From contig JAWRVZ010000312.1 in the NCBI GenBank assembly GCA_037043235.1, positions 398,501 to 462,500 of the forward strand: a stretch of 64,000 bases of DNA. Reading direction: 5' to 3'. A program made the translations under genes and the position numbers. Shown here one piece after another: positions 55,201-64,000 of the stretch (the first letter of the stretch is position 1; each line of letters begins with the position of its first letter). Origin of the DNA: Rhodeus uyekii (taxonomy: Eukaryota > Chordata > Actinopteri > Cypriniformes > Acheilognathidae). Under the pieces are notes generated by a model. The model saw only the letters and a list, made by a program, of their open reading frames with translations. It searched no databases and was not told where the DNA came from.

Positions 55201-57680
55201 CTGTATAGAATAGCCAGCACAAAAGTTAAACAGGAATTATTACTTGCACTAGATAATTTTACATTAAGGACCATCACTTCAAAAGAATTATATTTCAAAT
55301 TAGACCTTTGATCAGTACTGATCGTGTTACTATAAATTACAGCAACACCTCCTCCTTTACCTTTCAGACGAGGCTCATGTTTATAACAGTAATCTTGAGG
55401 GGTGGACTCATTTAAAGTAATATAATCGTCTGGTTTTAGCCAGGTTTCTGTCAAACACAGCACATCTAGTTTATGATCTGTAATCATATCATTTACAATA
55501 AGTGCTTTTGAGGAAAGGGATCGTATATTCAGCAACCCAAGCTTTATCATTTGTTCATTTGTGTTATAACCGTTCTTAGTTGTTTGTAAATCAATTAAAT
55601 TTTTACCCTTAAACGGTTTTGAGAGATTTTTGTATTTGCTAATTCGGGGAACAGACACAGTCTCTATAGGATATCTAGGAGAAAGAGTTTCTATGTGTTG
55701 TAATTTATCTGACCTCTGTGACGTGAGACAGCTAGCAGACGGTCGGTTTAGCCAGTTTGTCTGCTTCCTGACCTGGACCCCAGTTAGTCAAGGTTTAGCT
55801 CTAAGACTATGTGCCAAATTACTAGAGAGAAGAGCGGCACCATCCCAGGTGGGATGAATACCATCTCTTTTCAACAGGTCAGGTCTGCCCCAAAAACTTT
55901 TCCAATTGTCTATGAACCCTATGTTATTCTGCGGGCACCACTTAGACATCCAGCCATTGAGTGAGGATAATCTGCTAAGCATCTCATCACTCCTGAGCAT
56001 AGGAAGAGGGCCAGAGCAAATTACGGTGCCTGACATCGTACTTGCGAGTTCACACAGCTCTTTAATATTAGTTTTAGTGATCTCGGACTGACGAAGTCGG
56101 ACATCATTAGCGCTGACGTGAATAACAATCTTAGAATATTTACGATTAGCCTTAGCCAGCACTTTTAAATTTGCTTTGACGTCAGGCGCTCTGGCTCCCG
56201 GCAAACATGTGACTATGGTGGCTGGAGTCTCTATTTTCACATTCCGAGTAATAGAATCGCCAATCACTAGGGCACTTTCAACAGGTTTCTCAGTGGGTGC
56301 GTCACTGAGTGGGGAGAACCTGTTTTATGTTCTGATCGGAATGGAACAGTGGTTTTTTGACCCGCGATTATGCCGTCTCACAGTCACCCAGTTGCCCTGC
56401 TGCACGGGCTCTACAGCCGGAACCGAACAATGTACAGGGTTTGCTAAGCTAGTCGCATCCAAAGCAGTATCTAAAACCCTTGCATTCTTACTATCCTCGA
56501 TTAAAGTTTGGATGCGTGTCTCTAATTCTGAAACCTTTTCTGTCAGCCTAATTATGTCCCTACATTTATCACATGTGAACCCTTCACAGCTGACAGAGAC
56601 AGGCATGAAGCAGGCAGTGCATGTAACAATTGCTAAAGAAGATGACATGACTCACCGCGTGTGTTGATCCAACTTGTTGACCAGTTGTTTGATGAAGTCG
56701 GGAAAAAGACGCGAGCGAGAAAAACGCTGTATGCACAGACAGTAAGATAGCACAATGCTAGCGCGTTTAGCGACTAGATTAAAGCTAACGATTATAATTT
56801 ATTAAATAATCTAGTATTGTATTTAGCAATATGAACGAACGTCGAGTTTAAAATCTAAAAACAAAAACAAGTTTAAACGACGCAAACAGACGCAATCCAC
56901 TCGAGCAAACAGGAAACAGGAAACAGGAAACAGCAGCAGCCGCAGTGTCAATACTAAAAACATCTGGTTCTTCAGAACTGGATAGCCGTAGTACCAATGC
57001 CTCGTGTGCGCCTCTGCGATCCCCAGAATAAGATCGTCGCCGTGGACCATGAGCCTGGGCAGCCTCCTCGGGAGTGCATCATGTGAGCACAGCCAGCGCT
57101 CTCGAGGGTTGACCGCTCCAGACCAGAATCTCAAGTTTCTGATTGCATCTGGTTCTCAAGTTGGATAAGATGTTCAGTTCCACTTTAAGTGAACCTTAAT
57201 TCCCAGAATATCTACAAGATGGAGGAAAACACTGGAGGCACGATAATAATTGAAATTGGCCCTGCATGAAACCGTGGATTGTAGAAACACCAGGTTGAAT
57301 CACATCTATACATGAATCATGTCCATGAATCTATTAGTATATGTAGTAAATATGTGTTGCGGTGGATGGCCATAGATAATTAAAAAAGGAAAAAAAATAG
57401 GCTTTTGATCGAATATAAACAGGAGTATACTGAGGAGAAACACTAACCAAGCAAGAGGAACCAACTGAAACAGAGAATTATCAAACGCACCTGAACTGAG
57501 GAACCTGATCAATTACTAAATAAAGAGACAAACTGCTAGAGAATGAAAGAACAGCAGTGAAACTCAGGCTAGAAGAGAAAACAAGCTCAGACTGTGTCAG
57601 TGTGTATGTGGTATATGTAGATGTTCTTCAGACGGAAGTGTTGCTGTGTGTGTCTCACCTCTGTTCTCTCTGCTGGACAT
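43265..57680 (-). CDS. Double-GTPase gene: GIMAP8-like AIG1 domain plus P-loop GTPase, 4 exons
   Basis: Exons: 57680-57659 (ATG, MSSRENR), 47116-47054, 46905-46339 and 45087-43265. Donors are GT, acceptors AG, every junction is phase 1, and the total is 2475 nt (about 824 residues). Residues about 29-217 are a fish GIMAP8-like AIG1 domain whose P-loop reads GRSVSENSRVGN, without the lysine-serine of GKS, so nucleotide binding there is doubtful. Residues about 322-329 carry an intact P-loop GATGAGKT and about 390-397 the switch-II-like DTPGFGDT. Coiled coils flank a cysteine-rich patch (about 625-669: CQKCFFTCHDTC, CTVCPGKC), which may bind zinc. GIMAPs are cytosolic or membrane-attached GTPases of immune cells that oligomerise. 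The protein is likely cytosolic, as no signal peptide is seen. The 10.5-kb first intron is mostly two L2 LINEs. The exon 1 link is the weakest part. Its GTG at 45079 is internal, not a start. Confidence 0.75.
45088..46338 (-). other. Intron 3 of the double-GTPase gene
   Basis: No coding exon is apparent. Around 45886-46000 is one uninterrupted copy of a dispersed repeat (CTTGTTAACAGCAGGTGTTC) that is also found at 36.1-36.7 kb and, inverted, at 57.9-58.0 kb. The ORF at 45653-45952 lies in repeat-like DNA. Confidence 0.5.
47138..50760 (-). mobile_element. L2-clade LINE, copy A (3.6 kb)
   Basis: The 3' end is at the left, with a (TAA)n tail (about 47138-47152) and a short 3' UTR. ORF2 spans 50417-47255 with one frameshift, and the 5' region extends to about 50760. 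It lies in intron 1 of the GTPase gene, on the same strand. No ORF1 was recognised. Confidence 0.8.
47255..50417 (-). pseudogene. L2 ORF2 (endonuclease-reverse transcriptase), one frameshift
   Basis: ORF2 of an L2 LINE nicks DNA and reverse-transcribes element RNA at the target. The ATG at 50417 opens 624 codons: a hydrophobic N-terminus (LPVLAILTWIILSSIGF), then an APE-type endonuclease with NLRSLSNKSS, LCLTETW, VTGDFNIHVDN and FSDHVLV, then the RT start FRPISNL. The frame breaks near 48550 in a TTTTTT run, where one base too many shifts it. The rest follows at 48514-47255 in another frame: FQSGFRSHHSTETAL, GVPQGSVLGPLLF, the catalytic FHCYADDTQLY, and the C-terminal SRIDYCNALFYGLPNK. Everything but that single base appears intact. 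A sequence or assembly error in the homopolymer is possible. Confidence 0.85.
50761..51186. other. Spacer between LINE copy A and a SINE3 fragment
   Basis: AT-rich, no coding content recognised. Confidence 0.4.
51187..51345 (-). mobile_element. SINE3, internally deleted
   Basis: A (TAA)n tail (51187-51213), then CATTTATATAGCGCTTTTCC and AATCACCACCAATGTGCAGC, run directly into CTACAGGGTGGTATGGCTGC, which is the 5S-like 5' end of SINE3. The body between, including the 5S promoter region, is missing. Confidence 0.65.
51346..52106. other. Unassigned DNA, possibly an old repeat
   Basis: Moderate GC content and no recognised protein motif. I see no terminal repeats or exons. Confidence 0.35.
52695..55658 (-). 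CDS. L2 ORF2: endonuclease plus reverse transcriptase, intact
   Basis: The protein, at least 987 residues, is uninterrupted. It has an APE-type endonuclease (LGLLNIRSLSSK, LCLTETWLK, IVGDFNIHVDN, ISDHYLV; about residues 38-270), a reverse transcriptase (KPLIKKPQLDP, FQSGFRPYHSTETAL, LDLSAAFDTIDH, GVPQGSVLGPLLF, catalytic FHCYADDTQLY; about 500-790) and the L2 C-terminal region (SRLDYCNALLGG, ISPVLSNLHWLP). 55658 is a GTG. The frame stays open upstream to a TGA at 55788-55790, with no ATG in between. The first ATG in frame is at 55550 and would give 951 residues. So ORF2 starts at that ATG or is reached from ORF1 by readthrough. All catalytic motifs look present, so the copy may supply activity in cis or in trans. 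Confidence 0.9.
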   Translation of the reverse strand: MSVPRISKYKNLSKPFKGKNLIDLQTTKNGYNTNEQMIKLGLLNIRSLSSKALIVNDMITDHKLDVLCLTETWLKPDDYITLNESTPQDYCYKHEPRLKGKGGGVAVIYSNTISTDQRSNLKYNSFEVMVLNVKLSSASNNSCLTFVLAILYRPPGHHTDFIKEFADFLSELVMSADKVIIVGDFNIHVDNEKDALGLAFRDILNSIGVTQHVSGPTHSHNHTLDLILSHGINVDTVQILQQSDDISDHYLVACRLPLAKVEKLTPCYKYSRTITPNTKDSFINNLPDQFDLLNIPDSLEELDVATETINSLFSSTLDTVAPLRLKKIKENSPTPWYNEHTRALKRAARKMERSWKKTKLEVFRISWKDSSIAFRKALRSARSTYFSTLLEENKYNPRYLFETVTKLTRNKASTPDALKQHSSNDFMDFFTCKIHNIREKIITMQPSTTISQNTVNVSVPEEKFHSFIAIGEEELSKLVKSSKSTTCMLDPIPTKLLKEMLPEIIDPLLNIINSSLSLGYVPKTFKLAVIKPLIKKPQLDPTELVNYRPISNLPFLSKILEKAISSQLCSFLERNSIYEDFQSGFRPYHSTETALIRVTNDLLLSSDRGCISLLVLLDLSAAFDTIDHNILLNRLENYVGISGVALAWFKSYLSDRYQFVAVNEEMSYRSQVQYGVPQGSVLGPLLFTLYMLPLGAVIRKHGISFHCYADDTQLYISSHPDETNKFTKLTECITDIKNWMTNNFLLLNSEKTEILIIRPKSSARNNLDYCLTLNGCSVKSSSSVRNLGVLFDTNLSFESHVSSICKTAFFHLKNISKLRHMLSKTNAEKLVHAFMSSRLDYCNALLGGCPARLINKFQLVQNAAARVLTRTRKYEHISPVLSNLHWLPINHRIHFKILLITYKALNGLAPQYLSDLLTHYSPSRLLRSQNTDQLIIPRISKSTAGGRSFSYLAPKLWNSLPNTVREADTLCQFKSRLKTHLFNLAYT
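55788..56648 (-). pseudogene. L2 ORF1: zinc-finger/coiled-coil/SGNH esterase, one in-frame stop
   Basis: From the ATG at 56648 the frame encodes a cysteine-rich start (CTACFMP, CEGFTCDKCRD), a short coiled coil (LTEKVSELETRIQTLIED), then VTVRRHNRGSK. A TAA at 56325-56327 interrupts it. The same frame continues with an SGNH/GDSL esterase domain: block I ALVIGDSITRN (from about 56276), block III-like IVIHVSANDV (about 56128) and the catalytic Asp-His box DGIHPTWDGAALL (about 55850). It ends SLRAKP before the TGA at 55788. ORF1 esterases occur in several CR1/L2 families and probably aid RNP or membrane interaction. Apart from the TAA, no lesion was found. ORF2 lies in the same frame. Confidence 0.8.
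57171..57658. other. Proximal part of intron 1 of the GTPase gene
   Basis: Sequence between the L2 5' region and the exon 1 donor (GTGAGA at 57658-57653). No exon recognised. Confidence 0.4.
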
Positions 57681-58421
57681 GATGACGTTCAGTTTCTCCT
57701 CCGTCTCTCTTTAGTCTTCAGCTGATTGTCTTCTCTGACTCCTCACATCTGTCCATTTTTCCTTCAGGAGATTAAACTGATTTCCGTCAGTAACAGCTTT
57801 CTTTTTCACATGATGATGAAATGTCATTTTAAAATGCATGAAGACATTGGAGTTATTATGATGCCAAAACCCTTTGTGTTTATAAAAATCACATTAGAGA
57901 GAGTGAGTCCAACAATGTTAATGATTTAGTGATTAATTGATCGTTAATGATGAACATCTGCCGTTAACAAGCAGGAGGAGGAACAACAAGAAGACAAAAA
58001 AGAGACAAAACGATCAGAAACTCTTGCAAATGATCAGTTACACATGATTTGCTGTGGATGTGTCTGTTAGTGTTACTGCATATTACTGCTGGATTTCATA
58101 CTATGATATTTTATTTATTTTTGCTCAGTTCACTATATTATTTACCAGAATGAAGTTTGTTTTGTGGATTAAGTAAAGAACATCATGAATATATCAGTGT
58201 CAGAACCGCACATCAGAACAATATACAAATGCCCTGATAAGTGTTTGTTATGTAATTATATCATATCCTGATGTAAACAATATGATTAGTTGGTTTCATC
58301 AATTTATAATTATAAGATATAATTCACAAATATAAGTTACATAAACCAGAAGTGCCTCCTGTGATCTAAAGTGCTCGCTTGAATAAAGGTGGATAAAATC
58401 ACACACACACGCACGCACGCA

Positions 58422-58452
<31 letters not shown>

Positions 58453-58816
58453 TCAGCATCATTGAGGTTTTGGGAATCATATTGCTGAATTCACCTGTGA
58501 TTATAGTGGAGAATCTTCTGGTTCACAGTAATCTGAAAGTGGCGTTTCATCCGAAGACGAGTAAACTTCTCTTGTTTTCAGCAGGAGTCACATGACACAG
58601 ATTTATGAGTTTAGACTTTACAGCTCGTCACACCTTTACTCATAACGCTGAGAGCAGATTAAAGTCGAATGAACTTTAGTTTCAGTCAGGATTGTGTGAA
58701 CGGAGGATTAATGAGTGATGAATTAACAAGCCGTCATTCATAACTGTTAATGATCAATCTAGTGTATGTTGTACAGCATCTGACCTCAAAGATGAAGGGA
58801 TATTAGAAACAATAAT
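57681..58816. other. Upstream of the GTPase gene; dispersed repeat and (CA)n
   Basis: No coding exon is recognised. An inverted copy of the dispersed repeat (complement of CTTGTTAACGGCAGATGTTC) lies at about 57927-58022. A (CA)n-rich tract spans about 58400-58453. The promoter of the GTPase gene should lie near 57700, but no core motif stands out. Confidence 0.4.
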
Positions 58817-59285
58817 TCATTAATTAGTTACATTTATAAAGTGCTTTACACAGTTGGGGGTGAATCTCCTCATCCGCCACTAGAGAGCAGCGTCACCTGA
58901 AGCTCAGCACACACCAGCTTACCGGTGGAGAGACAGAGAGTGATGAAGCCAATCAGAGTATGGGGGGATTAAAGAGCATGATGGACAGATTTGGCCAGGA
59001 TATCAGGGTTAAACTCCTACTCTTGCGAAGGACATCCTGTGATTTTAATGAGCACAGAGAGTCAGGACTCGGTTTATCGTCTCATCTGAAGGACGGTGCT
59101 TGTTGCAGTGCAGTGTCCCGTCACTATACTGGGGCATTAGGACCCACACAGACACAGGCTGACGCCCCCTGCTGGCCTCCTAACACCTCCAGCAGAAACC
59201 TAGTGTTTCCCATCCAGGAACTGACCACACACATCCCTGCTCAGCTCCCGTGAGCAACAGTCTCAGGCTACAGGGTGATGTGCTG
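58817..59285 (-). mobile_element. SINE3 copy
   Basis: It has the same order as 42557-43115: tail TTACATTTATAAAGTGCTTT at the left, body CACTATACTGGGGCATTAGG, and a 5S-like end (TTCCCATCCAGGAACTGACC, then CCCTGCTCAGC) at the right, finishing near CTACAGGGTGATGTGCTGC. It is more diverged than the 42.5-kb copy. Confidence 0.75.
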
Positions 59286-59809
59286 CTGAATAAACACTTA
59301 GATTATCAGGATCATTAACAAATACTGAGCGATTCACAAACTATGCGTGATGTGTTATTAAGCCTGAAGAGTGGAAGTATGGAGATGAAAGAATAAAGTC
59401 CTCTCGTCCAGTGACCGATCACAACACAATCCTGGACGGGTCTCTTCATATGTTATTCACACGTATGTGTTCCTGTTATGTTATATTATACAGTGTTATA
59501 TATGTAGCCCAGTGACACTAAAGACAGTCATATTTTTGTTTACATTATAATGTGTATTTTGTTTATTCTGTGCTCTACAGTGTTTACACAGGCATGTATA
59601 TAGCTATATTTAAACATAATATTGTTTAGTGTTTAACACGTTTATAGCCCATTATAGCACCACATTAATTCGAAGGATGTTAAGTCACCCATTGCCTCAT
59701 AATATCTGAAATCAATTAAGACTCTTTCACTTGGTTAGAAAACACAGTTTGTAAGTTACTGCTTCAAATTCATTCGATTTTCACTTTTCTGGTGTCATAA
59801 ATTGCTTTC
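59286..59809. other. AT-rich spacer, no gene
   Basis: No coding potential or repeat ends recognised. Confidence 0.4.
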
Positions 59810-60661
59810 TTAGCTTGACCCAAGAGGAACTTTGCGTCTCTGAGAGTACTTAAAGCCACAAATAAACTTTACAGGAGAAAATGTCTCACCAAAACGATCA
59901 AACACACTTTTTAAAACCTGAAACAAAGGTGCAAGCCTGTCACAGCACAGAAAAGCATGAAATACACTTTCCTTCTGAAAACAAAAAGGACAACCATCAG
60001 AGTTCACCGGATTTATCACAGACACGAGTGCATTAACTGCAATGGCACCATGAAGGATTCGCCATTGCAAATCTCCCACTTTTTTAGGCAGAGGCGACTT
60101 ATACAGTGCTCTCCACTCCGGTTTAAAGCTCTCCCCCAGGTGGAGGACAGATCGCCAAGGAGTATCAACTCTCTTATGCAAAAGTGTCTTATTTAAAACT
60201 TTGACGCAGTTTTCATACAGGACTTTTCCGGACACTGGATTAGGACCCATGAACATTAATGTGCTAGCCTGTAAATAAACACCTTCACACTCTTCAAAGT
60301 GTGTCATCACCTTAGTGGCCGAAATTCAAGACCTTCATTAACACATTTACATCTCTCTGTCCATTAATTAAAGCAACCACATCATCAGCATAAGCTGATA
60401 ACTTAAAAACACTTTTGCATGTTGGGACATGTAAACCGCACAATTTAGACCTTAATTTATTTAAAAGTGGCTCTATGGCCAAGGAATAAAGCATTCCAGA
60501 CATGGCACAGCCTTTCTGACTCCTCTAAAAACTTTAAAAGGGGCACACAGATTCCCATTCATTTTTAAAACACTTTCAATATCTTTATAACAGAATGAAC
60601 AGTATTTACTGTACCCAATAGACCGTAAACGTACATTTATATATCGACGCACACTTTGCAC
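59810..60661 (-). pseudogene. Tx1/L1-like LINE fragment B (RT and C-terminus)
   Basis: On the minus strand, RT text with IESVLKMNGNLCAPFKVFRG (about 60590-60530) is followed in other frames by SGMLYSLAIEPLLNKLRS and the catalytic LSAYADDVVALI (about 60395). The C-terminal piece (60310-59810) has WRALYKSPLPKKVGDLQWRI and a CPFC...VFHAFLCC zinc-knuckle-like motif. It parallels fragment A immediately to the right, so the two are head-to-tail relics of related LINEs. ORFs are broken by frame changes. Confidence 0.75.
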
Positions 60662-60732
60662 ACACGGTACAGTTCACACGCTCCGATCTCTCGGCTGATG
60701 ACGACTGACAGACAGTAGCGCATCCGGCCTTC

Positions 60733-62190
60733 CTAACACTCGCACTGCATAAAACTATGAAAAATGGTTTCTCTTTGACCACAGAAAGGACAATCGTCTT
60801 GAACATTTTGATTCAACAGTGAAATAAAAGCATTGACAGCAATAATTCCATGTAAAATGTATATTTTACATGGAAAAATGATAAACCGGATGAGACGATA
60901 AACCGAGTCCTGACTCTCTGTGCTCATTATAAATCCCAGCATGTCTTTCGCAAGAGTAGGGGTGTAACCCTGATATCCTGCACAAATCTGCCCATCATGG
61001 CTTCCTAACATCCCTTCCTCTGATTGGCTGCATCACTCTGTCTCCTCTCCACCAATCAGCTGGTGTGTGCTGTGCGTTCTGGCGCAATATGGCTGCCGTC
61101 GCATCACTCTAGTGGCGGATGAGGAGATTCCCCCGTCCATGTAAAGTGTCTATGATAAAGCGCTATATAAATGTAATGAATTATTATTATTATTATTATT
61201 AAAATCCTCCACTGCAGATCTCCCACATTCTTGGTTAATGGTGGTTTTTTAACACAAGCCCCAGGAAGATTTAACTTCCACATCAACATCTAAAAACTCT
61301 CTCCAAGGTGTATCAGTTCATTTGAGTTTATCTTTATTGATCACCTTTACACAAACTTAATAAAGACATGAGACTGAGCTTTTGGCCCAGTTCACATTGG
61401 CAGAAGAGACTTTTGCATATGCATTAACAATATCCACCAGTTTATCAATGTCCTCCTGTCCACTGGCTAAAACTAAAACATCATCGGCATATGCTGAAAG
61501 TTTTATCGGTGGAAATGTACTTTCATAACTAAATCCATTTAAAACCGTCCGTATTTGATTTAGCATGGGCTTTATTGCGATTGAGTAGAGCATTCCTGAC
61601 AGGGCGCACCGTTGCCTAATTCCCCGGTGTATCCTGAAACTCAAACCACCATTAACCTTCAGTACACTTTCAATGTTTTCATAGAGGACTTTAATCATAG
61701 AGGTAAAAACAGGCGGAAAACCAGAAACGTTAAAAGTATGCCATAAAAACTGATGATCTACCCGATCAAAAGCCTTCTCCTGGTCACATGTTTTCCCACA
61801 CAGTCTTGAAGCTTCCAGAACATCTCGGATCAAGGATATGTTGTCCACTATCGATCTGTTGGGTATGCAGTACGACTGGTCTACGTGTATAATCTGTCCC
61901 ATTACTTCTTTCAGTCTATTTGCCAAAGCTTTTGATAAAATCTTTACATAAGACTCATTTAAAATCTCCACCAAGAACTAAAATACTTTCAGTCTGATTG
62001 ATTGCTTAATTGTCTCACATAAAATACCAAAAAACAGCATTCTTTCCACAGCCTTTACGGGAGCGTAAACATTTATTACTTCCATGGTTACTCTTTCAAA
62101 CTTAGCTTTTATTTTAATTATTCTACCTTTCATAACTTCAGTAACTTCATAAGTTATTAGTAAGACAATCTGTCCTTCCCGCTCCTTCAT
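60733..62190 (-). pseudogene. Tx1/L1-like LINE fragment A, ORF2 remnant
   Basis: An endonuclease piece (62190-61978: MKEREGQIVLL, MEVINVYAPVKAVERMLFF) stops and is joined almost directly at 61974 to mid-RT sequence (SYVKILSKALANRLKEVMG). Some hundreds of residues between them are therefore deleted. The RT continues with DQEKAFDRVDHQFLW, a GIRQRCALSGMLYS box and the catalytic LSAYADDVLVL (about 61500-61470). The C-terminal part (NVGDLQWRI | LHGIIAVNAF, CPFCGQRETIFHSFMQC) is split by the SINE3 at about 60880-61205. It is a dead copy. Confidence 0.8.
60880..61205 (+). mobile_element. SINE3, 5'-truncated, inside the LINE C-terminus
   Basis: Plus orientation: GATAAACCGAGTCCTGACTC (about 60898), then TTCGCAAGAGTAGGGGTGTA and CAATCAGCTGGTGTGTGC, ending AAGCGCTATATAAATGTAAT and a (ATT)n tail to about 61200. 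The 5S-derived head is missing. It splits the LINE text LQWRI / LHGIIAV. Confidence 0.75.
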
Positions 62191-62364
62191 CCAATCTACT
62201 TTATTCTCCTTGGCGCTATGAGTTTCTTGTAAAACATGACATCCATGACACCTGCACTCTTTTCTTCACATCCCTCGTTCCATTTACATTCAGGGAAGAG
62301 ACTGTAAAATTACTCATTGAAAAAGAAAAGAAAAAACACAGAAAGCCAGTGTCTTTGTGTTACA

Positions 62365-63087
62365 TTATTCTTGGGACACAACATTATGCTTGACTTGAGG
62401 CCGAACCTTTTGAACAAACTTCTTTAATCTGTACACTTCAGGATTGGACAAACGTAAATCACCTTTCTGCTTCGTAAGACTCCTTGCGGTCTCAAAAAAT
62501 AAAGACAGATCAGGAAAGTAATCAATCACCTCAACGTTTCTCATCCCTTTTGTACGTTGTAAGAAGCTCTTCATTCTTTCCAGACTGTACCCGCTAAACT
62601 CTTGAGCATCTGTCCTCATGCTTTCTGAGCCAGACAGATCACTCACAGTCACTTCTTCCTCAGAAGTCGCCTCATCCTGAGCTTTTTTCTTTGAAGTAGT
62701 TGCTATCTCACAGCGATTTGACTTCCTTTTTACTGATGGCATTTTAAAAACCGCTTCATCCTCTTTGAGACTTTCACCCTCCAACTCAAGCTCAATGTCC
62801 ACCGTCTGTTTTTCACCATTCTCAACAACGCTTTCATTTTCTTTGTCAACACTCAAAACTGAAACCTCACCAACTTCGTTTTCTTTTTCTACCTTCTGAT
62901 CTTGATTTTGAGTGTTTAACTCAATTTCATCTTCTGGACCTTTTGCTGTGTTTTTGTCAGGACAGTTTCGCACTAAATGCCCTACTTTCCCACATCCAAA
63001 ACATTTCCTGCTCTCAGTTGCAGCAAAGATGACATAGTCAAAGCTATCAACCTTGAATTGACCATCAACAGATCTGGAGAAGTGCAT
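62365..63087 (-). pseudogene. LINE ORF1, C-terminal part with CCHC knuckle
   Basis: The 240-residue ORF has FDYVIFAATESRK followed by a CCHC knuckle, CFGCGKVGHLVRNC (C-X2-C-X4-H-X4-C, about 62993-62952). A long acidic and lysine-rich linker comes next, then a conserved-looking tail, GYSLERMKSFLQRTKGMRN and DLRLSNPEVYRLKKFVQKVR. This is the shape of ORF1 proteins in fish Tx1/L1-like LINEs, whose role is RNA binding in the transposition complex. The usual N-terminal RNA-binding half is not found beyond 63087 (stops follow), so this is the C-terminal part of a truncated or broken ORF1. It ends at the stop 62365-62367, 175 bp before the endonuclease remnant. Confidence 0.7.
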
Positions 63088-63409
63088 TAAGGTTTAGAAT
63101 CATAACTGAAGTTTATTGTATCAAAAGCAAAGATGAATCGTAACATGCCACACAAACACCTTAAGCACCTTGAGCATTATCTCTGCGAGTTCATCAAAAG
63201 CAGAGGGTTTGGTTTCGATAGACAGACAGGATAAGAACAGGAGTAGTGCCACTAACGTCAGAAGCAATGCACTGAGATGAAGAAACAGAAAGAATAACAG
63301 CAGCAGGCCTGAGCCTTTACTCTGGTTTATCCGGGGAGCGCAGACTGAGATTTAAACAGTCATTTATTGATGCCATGTTTCAGAAATACAAAAGACATCG
63401 ACTCTTTTT

Positions 63410-63453
<44 letters not shown>

Positions 63454-64000
63454 TTTTGCTCGTAATAAATTTATTTCAAAGCATAATAAATAATGAACTT
63501 AAAAATTGATATGACATCTTTTAAAATTAAAAGATTGTTTACATCAAATCTTTAAAGTTTTATTAAAATCGGATCTTCTGTTTATCTTTCTAGAAGATTA
63601 TTCTGATAACATCTGAAGCCCAAAGAAAGAGATGATTTTCCTTAAATTTAACAAAATATCATTTTTATCAAACCATGTAAAGCCTTAAAGCAAAAACTGT
63701 GCTAATTTGTCATTTTATTTCTATAAAGTCTGTATCATGTTGGGTGAAACATGTCTTTAAAAGAAATATGTATGTTTTGTAAATAAACTAGAAATGTTTA
63801 ATCTGAAAGAGATGTGAAGCGAGTTTGCACGTCGCTCTTATTCAGTTTCGGAAGATCAGCACATATTTTCAGTGGGATTCAGACAGAAGCTCGTCAGCAT
63901 CCGTGTTCCCACACACACGTGATCATGGACCCCCACGGATCATGAAGCGAGATGCTTTCCAAGGCTTTCATAGAGAGATCATGTCACACATGAGGATGTG
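63088..64000. other. AT-rich DNA with a (CA)n run, no gene
   Basis: A CA microsatellite lies at about 63411-63449. The rest shows no protein-like ORF or repeat ends. Confidence 0.45.

Larger units (their letters stand above)
52107..57170 (-). mobile_element. L2-clade LINE, copy B, near full length
   Basis: The 3' end at 52107 is a TGACT-type short tandem (TCAAGTCAAGTCAAGTCACC on plus) next to TTTATTTATATAGCGCTTTT. The 3' UTR runs to 52694, ORF2 to about 55787, ORF1 to 56648, and a 5' UTR extends to roughly 57170. The exact 5' end is not defined. It inserted in intron 1 of the GTPase gene, same strand. The insertion at 3844-4033 derives from the same family. Confidence 0.85.

Overview
This is vertebrate, teleost-like DNA, most probably from a cyprinid. 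The pointers are 5S-rRNA-derived SINE3 copies, L2 LINEs with an esterase ORF1, IR/DR-type Tc1 elements, a DIRS retrotransposon, a GIMAP8-like gene and a small multi-CTLD lectin gene. It is eukaryotic and intron-containing: there are no operons, ribosome binding sites or CRISPR. Only two host genes can be modelled end to end. Most of the rest is layered mobile DNA.

Layout, left half. At 1-1605 (-) is a frameshifted copy of a teleost multicopy gene of unknown function. At 2502-3036 is an internally deleted Tigger/pogo element. From 3301 to 15067 runs a DIRS tyrosine-recombinase retrotransposon, left-truncated and hit twice: an L2 tail (3844-4033, target duplication CATTCGT) sits in its reverse transcriptase, and an endogenous retrovirus (5442-14030, duplication CTGTC) splits its recombinase gene. 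The provirus has 613-bp LTRs that differ at one position by eye, yet its gag, pol and env are broken, and each LTR carries an internal copy of the primer-binding site and leader. At 15068-20180 is an IS630-like TIR element that has grown a ~3.6-kb, 28-bp minisatellite.

Middle. At 22346-24296 (-) is a four-exon gene for a secreted protein of about 370 residues with three C-type lectin domains. From 25 to 43 kb there is a solo LTR, Tc1 copies, hairpins, a 99-bp tandem repeat and several MITEs with readable target duplications. At 37363-42231 is a nest: an outer TIR element, a 4.2-kb inner element with 33-bp TIRs that carries a decayed DUF4806-like gene, and a 216-bp hAT MITE.

Right half. At 43265-57680 (-) a four-exon gene joins a GIMAP8-like AIG1 domain lacking the P-loop lysine to a second GTPase with an intact P-loop, coiled coils and a cysteine-rich patch (about 824 residues, all exon phases agree). 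Its first intron (10.5 kb) is mostly two same-strand L2 LINEs. The second L2 (52107-57170) has an intact ORF2. Its ORF1 and ORF2 share one frame and are separated by a TGA followed by CTA, a known readthrough context. The right edge holds two Tx1/L1-like LINE remnants with a SINE3 inserted.

The two host genes look like immune-type genes (lectin, GIMAP), but nothing shows that they act together. Retroviral parts are described only as they stand.
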